A DNA stretch of 64,000 nt from Paenibacillus antarcticus. GTDB taxonomy: Bacteria > Bacillota > Bacilli > Paenibacillales > Paenibacillaceae. Location of the stretch: NCBI RefSeq assembly GCF_001637225.1, contig NZ_LVJI01000020.1, forward strand, positions 1-64,000. The letters run 5' to 3'. The translations under genes and the position numbers were made by a program. Positions 8,421-19,418 of this stretch are shown here, one piece after another (positions within the stretch are counted from its first letter, which is position 1; each line of letters begins with the position of its first letter). The notes beneath the pieces are model-generated. The model was not told the DNA's origin, ran no database searches, and saw nothing but the letters and a program-made list of their open reading frames with translations.

Positions 8421-9305
8421 ATGACATCAACAGCTGTTTCTACTGCTGTGGAACTTGTTAACGCACCCCTGTTGTATAAGGGGAAAGTGCGAGAGCTTTA
8501 TGATTTGGGGGAACATGTCCTCATTGTGGTGACAGATCGTATTTCTGCCTTCGATTATGTATTGGATCCTCCTGTACCTGACAAAGGGAATGTACTTAAC
8601 CAGTTAAGCGCATTCTGGTTCGAACAGACAGCTGACCTGATGATGAATCATGTGGTTCATACGGATGTTGACCAGCTGGGGGAACTAATCAAGGATAAGG
8701 AATTGCTACGAAATCGGATTATGGTCGCTCGTAAGGCAGAGCGAATTGATATTGAATGCGTCGTACGTGGATATATTACGGGCGGTGGTTGGCGTCAATA
8801 TCAGGAATCTGGTGAAGTGAATGGCATTAAGCTCTCCGAAGGTATGCGGAAGAACGAAGCGTTTGATACGCCTATCTTTACCCCCGCAGCGAAGAATGAT
8901 GTTGGTCATGACGAAGATATTTCATTTGATACGATGAAACAAATGGTAGGCGAAGACATTGCACTTGAATTACAAGAACGAAGCTTGAAATTATATAGCT
9001 TTGCTCGTGATTATTGTGATAAGAGAGGCATCATTCTAGCAGATTGTAAGTTCGAATTCGGTATTTTGGATGGCCAAGTGATTCTCATTGATGAAATATT
9101 TACACCGGACTCTTCCCGTTTCTGGGCGAAAGAAAAGTATGAGCTAGATATTGAGATTGATAGTATGGACAAAGAGCCGGTTCGCTCTTACTTGGCTTCC
9201 TCGTCTTGGGATAAGAATAGTAAACCTGAGCCACTTCCACAAGAAGTCGTTGAGGAGACAACAAGAAGGTATCTGGACATTTATCGTCGATTAACGGAAG
9301 TGTAA
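8421..9305 (+). CDS. purC: SAICAR synthetase PurC
   Basis: 294-residue phosphoribosylaminoimidazole-succinocarboxamide synthase, joining aspartate to CAIR with ATP. It has LLYKGKVRELYDLGE (nucleotide loop), VTDRISAFDYVL and TPDSSRFW near the C-terminal third. The start is ATG 8421, because GGGAGGAC lies 7-8 bases before it. An upstream in-frame GTG at 8403 would place the ribosome site inside the gene. The protein is about 50 residues longer than B. subtilis PurC and resembles the long form of the family. Confidence 0.96.
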   Translation: MTSTAVSTAVELVNAPLLYKGKVRELYDLGEHVLIVVTDRISAFDYVLDPPVPDKGNVLNQLSAFWFEQTADLMMNHVVHTDVDQLGELIKDKELLRNRIMVARKAERIDIECVVRGYITGGGWRQYQESGEVNGIKLSEGMRKNEAFDTPIFTPAAKNDVGHDEDISFDTMKQMVGEDIALELQERSLKLYSFARDYCDKRGIILADCKFEFGILDGQVILIDEIFTPDSSRFWAKEKYELDIEIDSMDKEPVRSYLASSSWDKNSKPEPLPQEVVEETTRRYLDIYRRLTEV

Positions 9306-9341
9306 TTAATTATTAGCCATTCTGAGGAGGAACTTTGAATC

Positions 9342-9587
9342 ATGATTAAAGCAACGGTTTATGTAACTGTCAAAAAAGGCGTATTGGATCCGCAAGGGGT
9401 CGCTGTTCAGGGAGCACTTCATTCGATTGGCTTCCAAGAAGTTGAGAGCCTACGAATCGGTAAATATATGGAACTCACGTTAGATACGAATGACCGCGCT
9501 GAGGCGGAAGAACGTTTGAAGGCCATGTGCGAGAAGCTACTAGCTAATACGGTAGTCGAGGATTACCGTTACGAATTGGAGGGCTAA
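9342..9587 (+). CDS. purS: FGAM synthase subunit PurS
   Basis: 81-residue small subunit of formylglycinamidine synthase. It dimerises and bridges PurL and PurQ, probably helping ammonia transfer. The sequence [20 protein letters not shown] is the family hallmark. It has the strong ribosome site GAGGAGG. PurQ starts four bases after its stop. Confidence 0.96.
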   Translation: MIKATVYVTVKKGVLDPQGVAVQGALHSIGFQEVESLRIGKYMELTLDTNDRAEAEERLKAMCEKLLANTVVEDYRYELEG

Positions 9588-9591
9588 TGCC

Positions 9592-10278
9592 ATGAAATTT
9601 GCTGTCTTAGTATTTCCAGGTTCCAATTGTGATATTGACTGTTATAAAGCGGTAGAAGAGATTGGTGAGTCTGTGGATTATGTATGGCACACAGCTACGG
9701 ATCTTTCTGCTTATGATTGTATTCTAGTTCCAGGTGGCTTCTCTTATGGCGACTACTTACGTTGCGGTGCGATTTCACGGTTTGCACCCGTCATGGCTGA
9801 GGTTGCTAAGGCTGCTGAACAAGGGAAATTCATTTTAGGTATATGTAATGGTTTTCAGATTCTAACGGAAGCGGGCTTGTTACCTGGCGCACTTCGTCGT
9901 AACGAGTCGATGAAATTCCGTTGTCATGATACGGTTCTTAAGGTCGTTAATAATGAAACGCCGTTCACACGTGAATATGCTAAGAATGAAGAAGTCATCA
10001 TTCCAATCGCTCATGGTGAGGGGAATTATTACTGTGATGAAGAGACGCTTGAAGCGTTGAGATTAAATAATCAGATTGTCTTCACATATGGCGATAACCC
10101 TAACGGTTCAATTGCTGATATTGCAGGTATTTGTAACGAACGTGGAAATGTCATCGGAATGATGCCCCATCCAGAGCGTGCAGTAAATACACTATTTGGT
10201 TCTGAAGATGGTAAACGCATGTTTACATCTATATTAAAGTCTTGGAGGGATTCACATGACACAGCAAGTATCAGCTAA
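9592..10278 (+). CDS. purQ: FGAM synthase glutaminase subunit PurQ
   Basis: 228-residue class I glutamine amidotransferase supplying ammonia to PurL. The nucleophile is Cys85 in [11 protein letters not shown], and the His-Glu pair is in MMPHPERAV near the C-terminus. VFPGSNCD at the N-terminus is typical. The 3' end overlaps the purL start by 23 bases, which indicates translational coupling. Confidence 0.96.
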   Translation: MKFAVLVFPGSNCDIDCYKAVEEIGESVDYVWHTATDLSAYDCILVPGGFSYGDYLRCGAISRFAPVMAEVAKAAEQGKFILGICNGFQILTEAGLLPGALRRNESMKFRCHDTVLKVVNNETPFTREYAKNEEVIIPIAHGEGNYYCDEETLEALRLNNQIVFTYGDNPNGSIADIAGICNERGNVIGMMPHPERAVNTLFGSEDGKRMFTSILKSWRDSHDTASIS

Positions 10279-12499
10279 AGAACCGACTGCGGAGCAAATT
10301 GCAGAGCAACATATATATCAGCAGATGGGTGTATCGGAGAGCGAATATGAGTTGATCTGTGAATTTATGGGTCGTAAACCTAACTATACGGAAATCGGTG
10401 TATTCAGCGTAATGTGGTCTGAGCACTGTGCATATAAGAATTCAAAGCCTTTGTTACGACGGTTCCCAACGACTGGTCCACGTGTTCTCATGGGTCCTGG
10501 TGAAGGCGCTGGTATCGTAGACATTGGTGACAACCAAGCTGTTGTATTCAAAATCGAAAGTCACAATCACCCTTCAGCTGTGGAACCTTTCCAAGGAGCA
10601 GCTACAGGTGTAGGTGGAATTATTCGCGATATCTTCTCGATGGGTGCAAGACCGATCGCTACATTGAACTCCCTTCGATTCGGAAAGCTTGAAAGTGATC
10701 GTGTGAAATATTTGTTCGAACATGTGGTATCTGGTATTGCTGGATACGGTAACTGTATTGGTATTCCAACCGTGGGTGGCGAAGTCGTATTTGATGAGAG
10801 CTACGAAGGTAATCCACTAGTCAATGCGATGTGTGTTGGATTGATCGATCATGACAAAATCCAACGTGGTGTAGCGAAGGGTGTAGGTAATCCAGTGTTT
10901 TATGTTGGACCACCAACGGGTCGCGATGGTATCCACGGAGCTACGTTTGCCTCCATCGAACTAAGTGAAGAATCAGAAGCGAATCGTACGGCTGTTCAAG
11001 TTGGTGACCCATTCATGGAGAAGCTAGTAATGGAGTCATGTCTGGAACTAATCGATAGCGGTATCGTGTTAGGTATTCAGGATATGGGTGCTGCAGGTTT
11101 GACATGTTCAAGTGCTGAGATGGCAAGTAAAGCGGGTAACGGACTAGAACTATACTTGGATCAAGTGCCACAACGTGAGGAAGGTATGACTCCTTACGAA
11201 ATGATGTTATCTGAATCACAAGAACGTATGTTGTTCGTTGTTGAACCGAAAGATGAAGCACAGGCTCAAGAAATATTTGATCGTTGGGGGGTTATCTGCG
11301 CCAAAGTAGGTAAGGTAACTGACGATGGACGTTTGAAGCTGTTACATCGCGGGGAAGTTGTGGGAGATATGCCGGTAACTGCGCTAGTTGACGAATGCCC
11401 AGTATATGATAAACCATCTTCAGTTCCTGCTTATTATGTAAATAACGAAAGAATAGATACCCTTCGTTATGACGAAGTGACGGATCTTGGTGGCGCATTG
11501 AAACAGATTCTAGGTTCTCCAACTGTGGCGAGCAAAGCATGGGTATATGATCAATACGATTATATGGTTCGTACTAGTACGGCTGTTCGTCCAGGTTCTG
11601 ATGCTGCAGTCGTAACCGTAAACGGAACGCGTAAGGGTCTAGCGATGACAACAGACTGTAACGGTCGATATGTTTATCTTGATCCCGAAGTGGGAGGTAA
11701 GATCGCAGTCAGTGAAGCGGCAAGAAACATTGTGTGTACTGGAGCAGAGCCACTCGCAATTACGGATAACCTGAACTTTGGTAACCCGGAGAAACCAGAA
11801 ATTTTCTGGCAAATGGAGCAGGCTGTTGATGGTATGGCGGAGGCTTGTCGTGAATTAAATACACCGGTCATTGGTGGGAATGTTAGTCTGTATAACGAAA
11901 ACGCAGGCGGGTCCATCTATCCAACACCAGTGGTTGGTATGGTAGGTCTAGTTCATGATATCGATCATATTACGACACAAGCTTTCAAGAATGAAGGAGA
12001 TACGATCCTATTGCTTGGTGATACCAAGGCAGAACTTGGTGGTAGTGAATTCCAGACGATTCTACATGGTGTAGCTGAAGGTCGTCCGCCAGCACTTGAT
12101 CTCCAAGTGGAGAAAAAACTACTGGCATCCGTACTTGGTGCGATTCAAAGTGGACTTGTTCAGTCAGCACATGATCTATCCGAAGGTGGTCTTTCTGTAG
12201 CTGTTGCTGAGTCATGTATAAGTGGTGGTGTTGGTGCTCAAGTTCACATCGAAACGGATCTTCGTTCGGATTTCGCATTGTTCAGTGAGAGTCAATCCCG
12301 TATCTTGTTATCTGCAACTCCTGAAAAGGCTGAACAGTTGAAGAATTACATCGAAGGACATGGTGTTCCTGTCGTAAATATCGGTACTGTTGGAGGAAGC
12401 AACCTTGTCCTTGATATCAATGGAAAGAATGCTCTGAATGAGTCCGTGGAAGCCTTGAAGCAGGTTTGGAAGGATGCGATTCCGTGTCTCATGAAATAA
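10256..12499 (+). CDS. purL: FGAM synthase large subunit PurL
   Basis: 747-residue small-type PurL, converting FGAR to FGAM with ATP and ammonia from PurQ. It has two PurM-like repeats. [16 protein letters not shown] and [15 protein letters not shown] (catalytic His region) lie in the first half, and [16 protein letters not shown] in the second. The Gram-positive type needs separate PurS and PurQ, which are encoded immediately upstream. Confidence 0.97.
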   Translation: MTQQVSAKEPTAEQIAEQHIYQQMGVSESEYELICEFMGRKPNYTEIGVFSVMWSEHCAYKNSKPLLRRFPTTGPRVLMGPGEGAGIVDIGDNQAVVFKIESHNHPSAVEPFQGAATGVGGIIRDIFSMGARPIATLNSLRFGKLESDRVKYLFEHVVSGIAGYGNCIGIPTVGGEVVFDESYEGNPLVNAMCVGLIDHDKIQRGVAKGVGNPVFYVGPPTGRDGIHGATFASIELSEESEANRTAVQVGDPFMEKLVMESCLELIDSGIVLGIQDMGAAGLTCSSAEMASKAGNGLELYLDQVPQREEGMTPYEMMLSESQERMLFVVEPKDEAQAQEIFDRWGVICAKVGKVTDDGRLKLLHRGEVVGDMPVTALVDECPVYDKPSSVPAYYVNNERIDTLRYDEVTDLGGALKQILGSPTVASKAWVYDQYDYMVRTSTAVRPGSDAAVVTVNGTRKGLAMTTDCNGRYVYLDPEVGGKIAVSEAARNIVCTGAEPLAITDNLNFGNPEKPEIFWQMEQAVDGMAEACRELNTPVIGGNVSLYNENAGGSIYPTPVVGMVGLVHDIDHITTQAFKNEGDTILLLGDTKAELGGSEFQTILHGVAEGRPPALDLQVEKKLLASVLGAIQSGLVQSAHDLSEGGLSVAVAESCISGGVGAQVHIETDLRSDFALFSESQSRILLSATPEKAEQLKNYIEGHGVPVVNIGTVGGSNLVLDINGKNALNESVEALKQVWKDAIPCLMK

Positions 12500-13992
12500 C
12501 ATCTGCAAAGTTTGCGTCCGATAAATCCTTGTCTCATCCACTTTGGAGCGGAGACTTTTATAATGAAGGTACGGGTAAGGACGATATATTTGATACGTTA
12601 AAAGAGGAATGTGGGGTATTCGGAGTGTATGGTCACTCCGATGCTGCATCACTCTCTTATTATGGACTACATTCTTTACAACATCGCGGAGAAGAAAGTT
12701 GCGGGATGTGTGTAGCGAATGGTAAGGAATTTAACTATCACCGCGGAATGGGACTAGTGAAAGAAGTATTCGATAAGGACACAATGGCATCATTGGTAGG
12801 TAACATGTCTATTGGACATGTACGTTATTCTACCAGTGGAGATAGCCGACTAGCGAATGCGCAGCCACTTATATTCAAATATCGTGATGGTGATTTAGCG
12901 ATTGCGACCAATGGAAATATAGTTAATGCACCGCAAATTCGACATGAATTAGAACAGAGCGGTTCTATATTCCAGACGACTAGTGATACAGAAGTTGTTG
13001 CCCATTTGATTGCTCGTTCTTCTAAGGGTGTAGTGGAAGCAGCAAAAGATGCATTAGCACGTATCGTTGGAGGGTACGCTTTCCTGATTATGACGAATGA
13101 TAAGTTACTTGTAGCTTCTGACCCTCATGGACTTCGTCCTATTACGATGGGGAAATTAGGCGACTCGTATATATTTTCTTCAGAATCATGTGCACTTGAG
13201 ACGGTTGGAGCTGAACTATTACGCGATATTCAACCAGGTGAACTATTGATCCTAGATAAGGATGGGCTTAAGGAAGATCGCTACACTGAACCACAGCGTA
13301 AAGCTTTATGTGCGATGGAGTACATTTACTTTGCTCGTCCGGATAGTGACCTGAATGGTTCGAATTTGCACGCTTCGCGTAAAAGAATGGGTAGTCGGAT
13401 GGCTTTGGAATCGTTCGTTGATGCAGATATCGTAACTGGCGTTCCGGATTCAAGTATCTCGGCTGCGATTGGTTATGCAGAACAGACAGGAATTCCTTAT
13501 GAGCTTGGTCTGATTAAGAACAAATATACAGGCCGTACCTTCATCCAACCAAGTCAAGAATTGCGTGAAAAAGGTGTCAAAATGAAGCTCAGTGCTGTTC
13601 GTGGTGTTGTTGAAGGTCAACGTGTTGTGATGATAGACGATTCAATCGTTCGAGGTACAACGTGCCTACGTATCGTGAACTTGTTGCGTGAAGCGGGTGC
13701 CACTGAGGTGCACGTTCGGATTACTTCACCACCTTTCAAGAATCCATGTTACTACGGAATTGATACACCTGATCGTAAAGAGCTAATTGCTGCTAATAAA
13801 ACAGTAGAAGAAATTTGTCGTGAGATCAATGCAGATTCACTGGCTTTTCTAAGTCCAGAGGGACTCATTAGCGCGGTAGGTGGAGACAATGCAAATGATC
13901 CGAGCGGTGGATTATGCCTCGCTTGTTTCAATAATGATTATCCGACAACGCTTGATTTCGATGGTGAAGAAAAAGCAGGATGTGGTTGTTAA
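12484..13992 (+). CDS. purF: amidophosphoribosyltransferase PurF
   Basis: 502-residue glutamine PRPP amidotransferase, the committed step of purine synthesis. The catalytic Cys after propeptide removal is in [12 protein letters not shown]. The PRPP loop is [14 protein letters not shown]-terminal cysteines ([13 protein letters not shown] and others) match the Bacillus-type 4Fe-4S enzyme. GTG 12484 is chosen because GGAAGGA lies nine bases before it; an in-frame TTG at 12466 would precede that site. It overlaps purL by 16 bases. With this start the propeptide is 42 residues, against about 11 in B. subtilis. Confidence 0.94.
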   Translation: MSHEITSAKFASDKSLSHPLWSGDFYNEGTGKDDIFDTLKEECGVFGVYGHSDAASLSYYGLHSLQHRGEESCGMCVANGKEFNYHRGMGLVKEVFDKDTMASLVGNMSIGHVRYSTSGDSRLANAQPLIFKYRDGDLAIATNGNIVNAPQIRHELEQSGSIFQTTSDTEVVAHLIARSSKGVVEAAKDALARIVGGYAFLIMTNDKLLVASDPHGLRPITMGKLGDSYIFSSESCALETVGAELLRDIQPGELLILDKDGLKEDRYTEPQRKALCAMEYIYFARPDSDLNGSNLHASRKRMGSRMALESFVDADIVTGVPDSSISAAIGYAEQTGIPYELGLIKNKYTGRTFIQPSQELREKGVKMKLSAVRGVVEGQRVVMIDDSIVRGTTCLRIVNLLREAGATEVHVRITSPPFKNPCYYGIDTPDRKELIAANKTVEEICREINADSLAFLSPEGLISAVGGDNANDPSGGLCLACFNNDYPTTLDFDGEEKAGCGC

Positions 13993-14070
13993 TATCGATC
14001 TGCTCAAGATAATTCATGTAAATGCTGTTATAAATAAGGCTCGCCAATTATGGAAGGAGTGTTCTTACAA

Positions 14071-15111
14071 GTGTCTGAAGCTTATAAAAGTGCTGGTGTA
14101 GATATCGCTGCAGGAAACGAAGCGGTAGAACGTATGAAAAAGCATGTGAAGCGGACGTTACGTCCAGAAGTAATGACGGATCTAGGGGGATTCGGTGCTT
14201 TGTTCGCAATGGACAAAAGTAAATACGATGAGCCCGTACTAGTATCTGGTACGGATGGTGTTGGGACAAAGCTGAAGCTTGCATTCGCAATGGATCGTCA
14301 CGATACGATTGGGATTGATGCTGTAGCGATGTGTGTCAATGATATCATCGTACAAGGAGCAGAACCACTATTCTTCCTCGATTATCTTGCATGCGATAAA
14401 GTACGACCAGAGAAGATTGAAGCGATCGTAGCTGGAATTGCAGAAGGATGTCATCAAGCAGGTTGTGCGTTAACGGGTGGAGAGACTGCTGAAATGCCTG
14501 GTATGTATTCCGAAGGCGAATATGACATTGCTGGATTTACGGTAGGAATTGTCGATAAGAAGAACATCATTAATGGTTCAACTATCGCTCCTGGGGACAC
14601 GGTGATTGGGCTTGCTTCCAGTGGTGTACACAGTAACGGATTCTCCTTAGTTCGTAAACTTCTTCTTGAACAATCAGGATATGATCTGCAGGATGAAATC
14701 GCTGAATTAGGTGGCAAATTGGGAGATACATTATTGATCCCAACGAAGATTTATGTGAAGTCCTTATTGGCTCTAATTGAGAAGGTGAAAGTCAAAGGGA
14801 TGGCTCATATTACTGGCGGTGGATTTATTGAGAATATACCGCGGATGTTACCAGATCATGTTAATGTGGACATTGAATATGGTACATGGCCGATTCTACC
14901 TATATTTGAATTAATGCAGAATAAAGGTAATATCACAAATCGTGACATGTTCACAACCTTTAACATGGGGATCGGTATGGTACTGGTTGTTCGCGAAGAG
15001 GATGCAGTTGAAACACTTAGCATTCTACAGAGTAATGGAGAAGAAGCTTATATTATTGGCCGTGTAAACGAGGGTGAATCTATCGTTACCTTTACAGGGG
15101 CTGACGTGTAA
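14071..15111 (+). CDS. purM: phosphoribosylformylglycinamidine cyclo-ligase (AIR synthetase)
   Basis: 346-residue enzyme closing the imidazole ring to give AIR. It has [14 protein letters not shown], the [11 protein letters not shown] motif and [15 protein letters not shown] 14071 is preferred: it gives the family N-terminus [11 protein letters not shown], with GGAAGGAG 11 bases before it. The in-frame ATG at 14050 overlaps that ribosome site. It is separated from purF by about 80 bases, and its stop overlaps the purN start by one base (TAATG). Confidence 0.95.
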   Translation: MSEAYKSAGVDIAAGNEAVERMKKHVKRTLRPEVMTDLGGFGALFAMDKSKYDEPVLVSGTDGVGTKLKLAFAMDRHDTIGIDAVAMCVNDIIVQGAEPLFFLDYLACDKVRPEKIEAIVAGIAEGCHQAGCALTGGETAEMPGMYSEGEYDIAGFTVGIVDKKNIINGSTIAPGDTVIGLASSGVHSNGFSLVRKLLLEQSGYDLQDEIAELGGKLGDTLLIPTKIYVKSLLALIEKVKVKGMAHITGGGFIENIPRMLPDHVNVDIEYGTWPILPIFELMQNKGNITNRDMFTTFNMGIGMVLVVREEDAVETLSILQSNGEEAYIIGRVNEGESIVTFTGADV

Positions 15112-15731
15112 TGAGTCATTACCGTATTGCAATATTTGCTTCTGGTGAGGGTAGCAATTTCCAAACGCTAGTGGATGCGAGTCAAGAAGGCTTGCTCGGC
15201 GGTGCGAAGGTAGAATTGCTAGTGTGCGATAAGCCAGAGGCGCCTGTTGTCAAGCGTGCACGTGATGCTGGCGTACCTGTTCATTTGTTTACACCTAAAT
15301 CTTATTCTTCTCGTGAGGCGTATGAATTAGAGATCGTGGAGCAATTAGATGCACTTAATATAGAGTTAGTCGTTCTAGCTGGTTATATGCGATTGTTAAC
15401 ATCTGTAATGGTGGACAAATATACTGGACGACTAATCAACATTCATCCATCGCTACTTCCATCTTTTCCAGGTACGAATGCGATTCCTCAAGCCCTTAAC
15501 TATGGTGTCAAATTGACGGGAGCTACGGTGCATTTTGTGGATGGAGGAATGGATACGGGGGCTATTATAGCTCAACAAAGTATCGAAATTGAGTCTAATG
15601 CTACGGTAGAGTCACTTGCTAATGATATACATGCTATAGAGCAGGAGTTATATCCACGGGTTGTGTCATGGTTTGCGCAAGGATGTGTAGTACTAAACGA
15701 CAGACAAGTAACAATATTGCCGTATAAATAA
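15111..15731 (+). CDS. purN: phosphoribosylglycinamide formyltransferase PurN
   Basis: 206-residue folate-dependent GAR transformylase, transferring formyl from 10-formyl-THF. It has the N-terminal AIFASGEGSNFQTL loop, then INIHPSLLPSFPG with the catalytic His, and VHFVDGGMDTG with the Asp. It overlaps purM by one base, so it is coupled. Confidence 0.96.
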   Translation: MSHYRIAIFASGEGSNFQTLVDASQEGLLGGAKVELLVCDKPEAPVVKRARDAGVPVHLFTPKSYSSREAYELEIVEQLDALNIELVVLAGYMRLLTSVMVDKYTGRLINIHPSLLPSFPGTNAIPQALNYGVKLTGATVHFVDGGMDTGAIIAQQSIEIESNATVESLANDIHAIEQELYPRVVSWFAQGCVVLNDRQVTILPYK

Positions 15732-15890
15732 CGAGAATTCGTCAGTGGGTAATTACGTGTGCAAGATTTTTCGATATTTCTCGGGAAATATTGTTCGTGG
15801 CATGGAAAGCTATCGTTTAACATGGCGGATTGTCGAGCAAAGCGTGAATGAGCTTGGTAATCTGTCACACATATAAGGAGGATCCAATTC

Positions 15891-17438
15891 GTGAGTATAA
15901 AGAGAGCGTTAGTCAGCGTGTCGGATAAACAGGGCATCGTGGATTTTTGCCGCGAACTGTCTGCATTGGGCGTGGAGATTATTTCGACTGGGGGAACAAG
16001 CAGTCTTCTTGCTAAAGAAGGTGTGCCAGTTATCGGAATTTCAGAAGTTACAGGGTTCCCGGAAATTATGGATGGGCGTGTTAAAACACTACATCCGGCT
16101 GTACACAGTGGACTATTAGCTGTGCGCGATAACGCGGAGCATCAACAACAGATGAAAGAATTGGAGCTTGGCTATATCGACCTTGTTGTCGTGAACCTGT
16201 ATCCCTTCCAAGAAACCATTGCTAAACCAGACGTATCGTATGAAGAAGCTATTGAGAACATTGACATCGGCGGACCTACCATGCTCCGTTCAGGTGCTAA
16301 GAACCATGCATTCGTTAGTGTGGTTGTAGATTCTAGCGATTACAGTGCTGTGCTTGAAGAAATCCGTAAGGATGGAGACACAACACTAGAGACTCGCAAA
16401 CGGCTCGCGGCAAAAGTGTTCCGCCACACAGCGGCTTATGATGCCCTAATCTCTGATTATATGTCGAATGTAACGGGTGATCCATTGCCAGAGCGTTTAA
16501 CTGTGACATATGAGAAAATACAAGACTTACGGTACGGTGAGAATCCGCATCAGAAGGCAGCATTTTATCGTAAACCGCTAGCTCCTGCTGGGACGCTGAC
16601 AACGGCTGAACAGCTTCATGGTAAAGAATTATCTTACAACAATATTAATGATGCGAATGCAGCGCTACAAATCGTGAAAGAATTTAATGAACCTGCGGTT
16701 GTAGCAGTTAAGCATATGAATCCATGTGGTGTTGGTATCGGAAGTAATGTATGTGAGGCTTATCAAAAAGCTTATCATGCGGATCCTACTTCTATCTTCG
16801 GTGGGATTGTAGCTGCGAATCGTACGATTGATGCAGCTACAGCAGACTTATTGAAAGATATTTTCTTAGAAATCATTCTTGCACCAGACTTCACGCCTGA
16901 AGCGCTTGAGATTCTAACAAAGAAGAAAAACCTACGTTTGTTGAAAATGGGTGAATTCGGTTCATCTGAAGATCGTAACAGCCAATTCCTATTAACCTCG
17001 ATTGATGGTGGGATGGTCGTTCAAGAAAGTGATGTTCATTCTGTAAATGTTGCAGAGTTGAATGTTGTTACGGACCGTAAACCAACAGAAGATGAATTAA
17101 AGCAGTTATTGTTCGGATGGAAAGTAGTTAAGCATGTTAAATCTAATGCGATTGTTCTTGCAGCAGATAACATGACAGTCGGTGTAGGTGCAGGCCAGAT
17201 GAATCGTGTTGGTTCAGCGAAGATTGCGATTGAGCAAGCGGGAGATAAGGCTAAAGGATCAGTCCTTGCTTCAGATGCATTCTTCCCAATGGGAGATACC
17301 GTTGAATTTGCAGCTAAAGCCGGCATTACTGCGATCATCCAACCGGGTGGTTCAATCAAGGACGAAGAGTCCATTAAAGCAGCAAATGAACATGGCATTG
17401 CAATGGTATTCACAGGTGTTCGTCACTTTAAACACTAA
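15891..17438 (+). CDS. purH: bifunctional AICAR formyltransferase/IMP cyclohydrolase
   Basis: 515-residue bifunctional enzyme making the last two steps to IMP. The N-terminal MGS-like IMP cyclohydrolase domain (about 1-150) starts [15 protein letters not shown] and has STGGTSSLL. The C-terminal AICAR transformylase domain includes [14 protein letters not shown] and [14 protein letters not shown] start with the strong AAGGAGGA site eight bases upstream. It is separated from purN by 159 bases without a gene. Confidence 0.97.
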   Translation: MSIKRALVSVSDKQGIVDFCRELSALGVEIISTGGTSSLLAKEGVPVIGISEVTGFPEIMDGRVKTLHPAVHSGLLAVRDNAEHQQQMKELELGYIDLVVVNLYPFQETIAKPDVSYEEAIENIDIGGPTMLRSGAKNHAFVSVVVDSSDYSAVLEEIRKDGDTTLETRKRLAAKVFRHTAAYDALISDYMSNVTGDPLPERLTVTYEKIQDLRYGENPHQKAAFYRKPLAPAGTLTTAEQLHGKELSYNNINDANAALQIVKEFNEPAVVAVKHMNPCGVGIGSNVCEAYQKAYHADPTSIFGGIVAANRTIDAATADLLKDIFLEIILAPDFTPEALEILTKKKNLRLLKMGEFGSSEDRNSQFLLTSIDGGMVVQESDVHSVNVAELNVVTDRKPTEDELKQLLFGWKVVKHVKSNAIVLAADNMTVGVGAGQMNRVGSAKIAIEQAGDKAKGSVLASDAFFPMGDTVEFAAKAGITAIIQPGGSIKDEESIKAANEHGIAMVFTGVRHFKH

Positions 17439-17451
17439 AGAATAGTCATTA

Positions 17452-17486
17452 GCCACTCGTTCTGATGTGGGATAAGAATGAGTGGC
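17452..17486 (+). other. intercistronic hairpin purH-purD
   Basis: A 12-bp stem, GCCACTCGTTCT with AGAATGAGTGGC (one G-U pair), in the 165-base gap between purH and purD. There is no T-run, so it is more likely an RNA processing or stability element than a terminator. Confidence 0.5.
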
Positions 17487-17603
17487 CGTACCATGAGATC
17501 GCGTCATATTTAGGAGAATGTGAACCTATCTAGCGAAAGATTTCGTGAAGCATGTAAAGAGTCTAATAGGCAATGAATAACGTGCGAAGAGGGAGAGGCG
17601 AAC

Positions 17604-18869
17604 ATGGACATATTGGTCGTAGGCGGTGGGGGTCGTGAACACGCCATCATATGGGCACTAGCGAAGAGCCCGCAGGCTGGACGCATATACTGTGCGCCGG
17701 GCAATGCTGGAATTGGAACCATTGCGAAATGCGTACCGATTGCTGTAAGTGAATTTGATCGACTGACGAAATTTGCGATTGAGAATAATATAGATTTTGT
17801 TGTGATCGGACCCGATGATCCATTAGTGGATGGAATCGTAGATGCTTTTGAAGCTAGAGATATTCCAGTGTTTGGACCACGTAAGAATGCAGCAGAAATA
17901 GAAGGTAGCAAGACTTTCATGAAAGATTTACTACACAAATATGATATTCCAACGGCAGCATATGAGAAGTTCGATAATTACGAAGATGCAAAAGCATATC
18001 TACTGAATCAGGAAGTTCCTATCGTTATCAAAGCAGATGGACTTGCAGCAGGAAAAGGGGTTACGGTTGCTTTTTCAATGGAGCAAGCAGAATCTGCATT
18101 ACATGATATTATGGTGAACAAAGTGTTCGGTGATGCTGGAAGTCATGTCGTAATTGAAGAATTTCTTGCTGGGCAAGAAATGTCTATCCTTGCTTTTGTA
18201 GATGGTGAGACGGTTCGACCGATGGTTGCTGCTCAGGATCACAAGCAAGTATTCGACAACGATCAAGGACCTAATACCGGAGGGATGGGAACCTATTCTC
18301 CACTTCCACATATTGATTCAGCTATTATTGAAGAAGCTATTGAGAAGATTATCAAGCCGACGGCTAAGGCAATGGTTGCGGAAGGACGTCATTTCACAGG
18401 GATATTGTTCGCTGGATTGATGATTTCGCCTGATGGAACACCGAAGACGATTGAATTCAATGCACGTTTTGGAGATCCGGAGACGCAAGTTGTACTTCCA
18501 AGGTTGAAAAGTGACTTGCTTGCAATCATGTTGGCAGCCGTGAACGGAACACTGGCTGACATCGAGATTGAATGGAGTGAGGAGGCTGCTGTATGTGTCG
18601 TACTAGCCTCAGGTGGCTACCCTGCATCCTACCCTAAAGGCATCGTAATTGATGGTCTGGAAGACGTAAAGGACGCACTCGTATTCCATGCAGGAACGGC
18701 TAAGACTGAGACTGGCGAATGGATCACGAATGGTGGACGAATTCTGGGTGTTGTCGGACTCGGTGCAGACATCGCTGAGGCCCGTGCTAAAGCATACAGT
18801 GAAGCAGCTCATATTGACTTCGAGGGCAAACATCTTCGAACAGATATTGCTGCGAAGGCATTGCTTTAG
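17604..18869 (+). CDS. purD: phosphoribosylamine-glycine ligase PurD
   Basis: 421-residue ATP-grasp GAR synthetase, joining glycine to phosphoribosylamine. It has DILVVGGGGREHAIIW at the N-terminus, KADGLAAGKGVTVA in the ATP-grasp domain, and the signature FNARFGDPETQVVLPRL. It has the GAGGGAGAGG ribosome site. It is the last gene of the pur operon; a terminator lies about 290 bases downstream. Confidence 0.97.
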   Translation: MDILVVGGGGREHAIIWALAKSPQAGRIYCAPGNAGIGTIAKCVPIAVSEFDRLTKFAIENNIDFVVIGPDDPLVDGIVDAFEARDIPVFGPRKNAAEIEGSKTFMKDLLHKYDIPTAAYEKFDNYEDAKAYLLNQEVPIVIKADGLAAGKGVTVAFSMEQAESALHDIMVNKVFGDAGSHVVIEEFLAGQEMSILAFVDGETVRPMVAAQDHKQVFDNDQGPNTGGMGTYSPLPHIDSAIIEEAIEKIIKPTAKAMVAEGRHFTGILFAGLMISPDGTPKTIEFNARFGDPETQVVLPRLKSDLLAIMLAAVNGTLADIEIEWSEEAAVCVVLASGGYPASYPKGIVIDGLEDVKDALVFHAGTAKTETGEWITNGGRILGVVGLGADIAEARAKAYSEAAHIDFEGKHLRTDIAAKALL

Positions 18870-19160
18870 TAAGTGTGGATAGCTAAAAGTAAGATATAGC
18901 ATGAGCAAGATAAGAAGTAATAAGTAATCGAAGAAGTACGATACAGCTAGATGATGCTAGACATAGCAAGAAGCTATAGTAAGACATTTATCGTAAGAAG
19001 TAATAGCAAGATGTAATAGTAAGAGGTATGATACAGAAACAAGTAGATATAGTGGTCTAGCAAATTTAGCAAGAGTTAAAGTATTATTGTAATACAGGGG
19101 GAACAAGAGCGGATAAGAAATAGAGAGATCTAATAAATAGATCCTAAAGCAATAGAACTT
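18870..19160 (+). other. low-complexity noncoding tail after purD
   Basis: About 290 bases with no credible reading frame, rich in degenerate short repeats such as TAAGAAGTAAT and TAATAGTAAGA on the plus strand, and very poor in C. It probably forms a long 3' UTR between purD and the terminator at 19161. Confidence 0.5.
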
Positions 19161-19198
19161 AAAAAGAGGCCTTCCTGGCAAAAGGAAGGCCTCTTTAC
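19161..19198. terminator. pur operon terminator
   Basis: A 13-bp perfect stem, AAAGAGGCCTTCC (19163-19175) with GGAAGGCCTCTTT (19184-19196). It has A-rich and T-rich flanks, so it can act on both strands, and closes the pur operon. Confidence 0.85.
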
Positions 19199-19279
19199 AT
19201 ACTATGAAGCAAATAGTATAGCTGAATAACAATTGATCCTTAAACTGCATCTAGCGAAGAGGACGGGATTGTTCTGTAG

Positions 19280-19381
19280 AAGCGGAGCGTTCGCATTTGT
19301 AATCAGATTTCCACCGCAAAAGCGGTATATAATCAAGAAATCTGATTACAAGAGCGATCGTAAGAACAATTCGTTATCGTA
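19280..19381. repeat. intergenic palindromic repeat element
   Basis: A nested inverted repeat: TGTAATCAGATTT (19298-19310) with AAATCTGATTACA (19338-19350), perfect over 13 bp, with an inner CCGC-AAAA-GCGG stem. Outside it, GTTCT (19271-19275) and AGAAC (19373-19377) may extend the symmetry. It looks like a dispersed palindromic element as seen in intergenic regions of Paenibacillus; that resemblance is from memory. There is no coding content. Confidence 0.55.
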
Positions 19382-19418
19382 GCGATCTCTGCAAGTTAAC
19401 AAAATGCTTTTTCAACAT

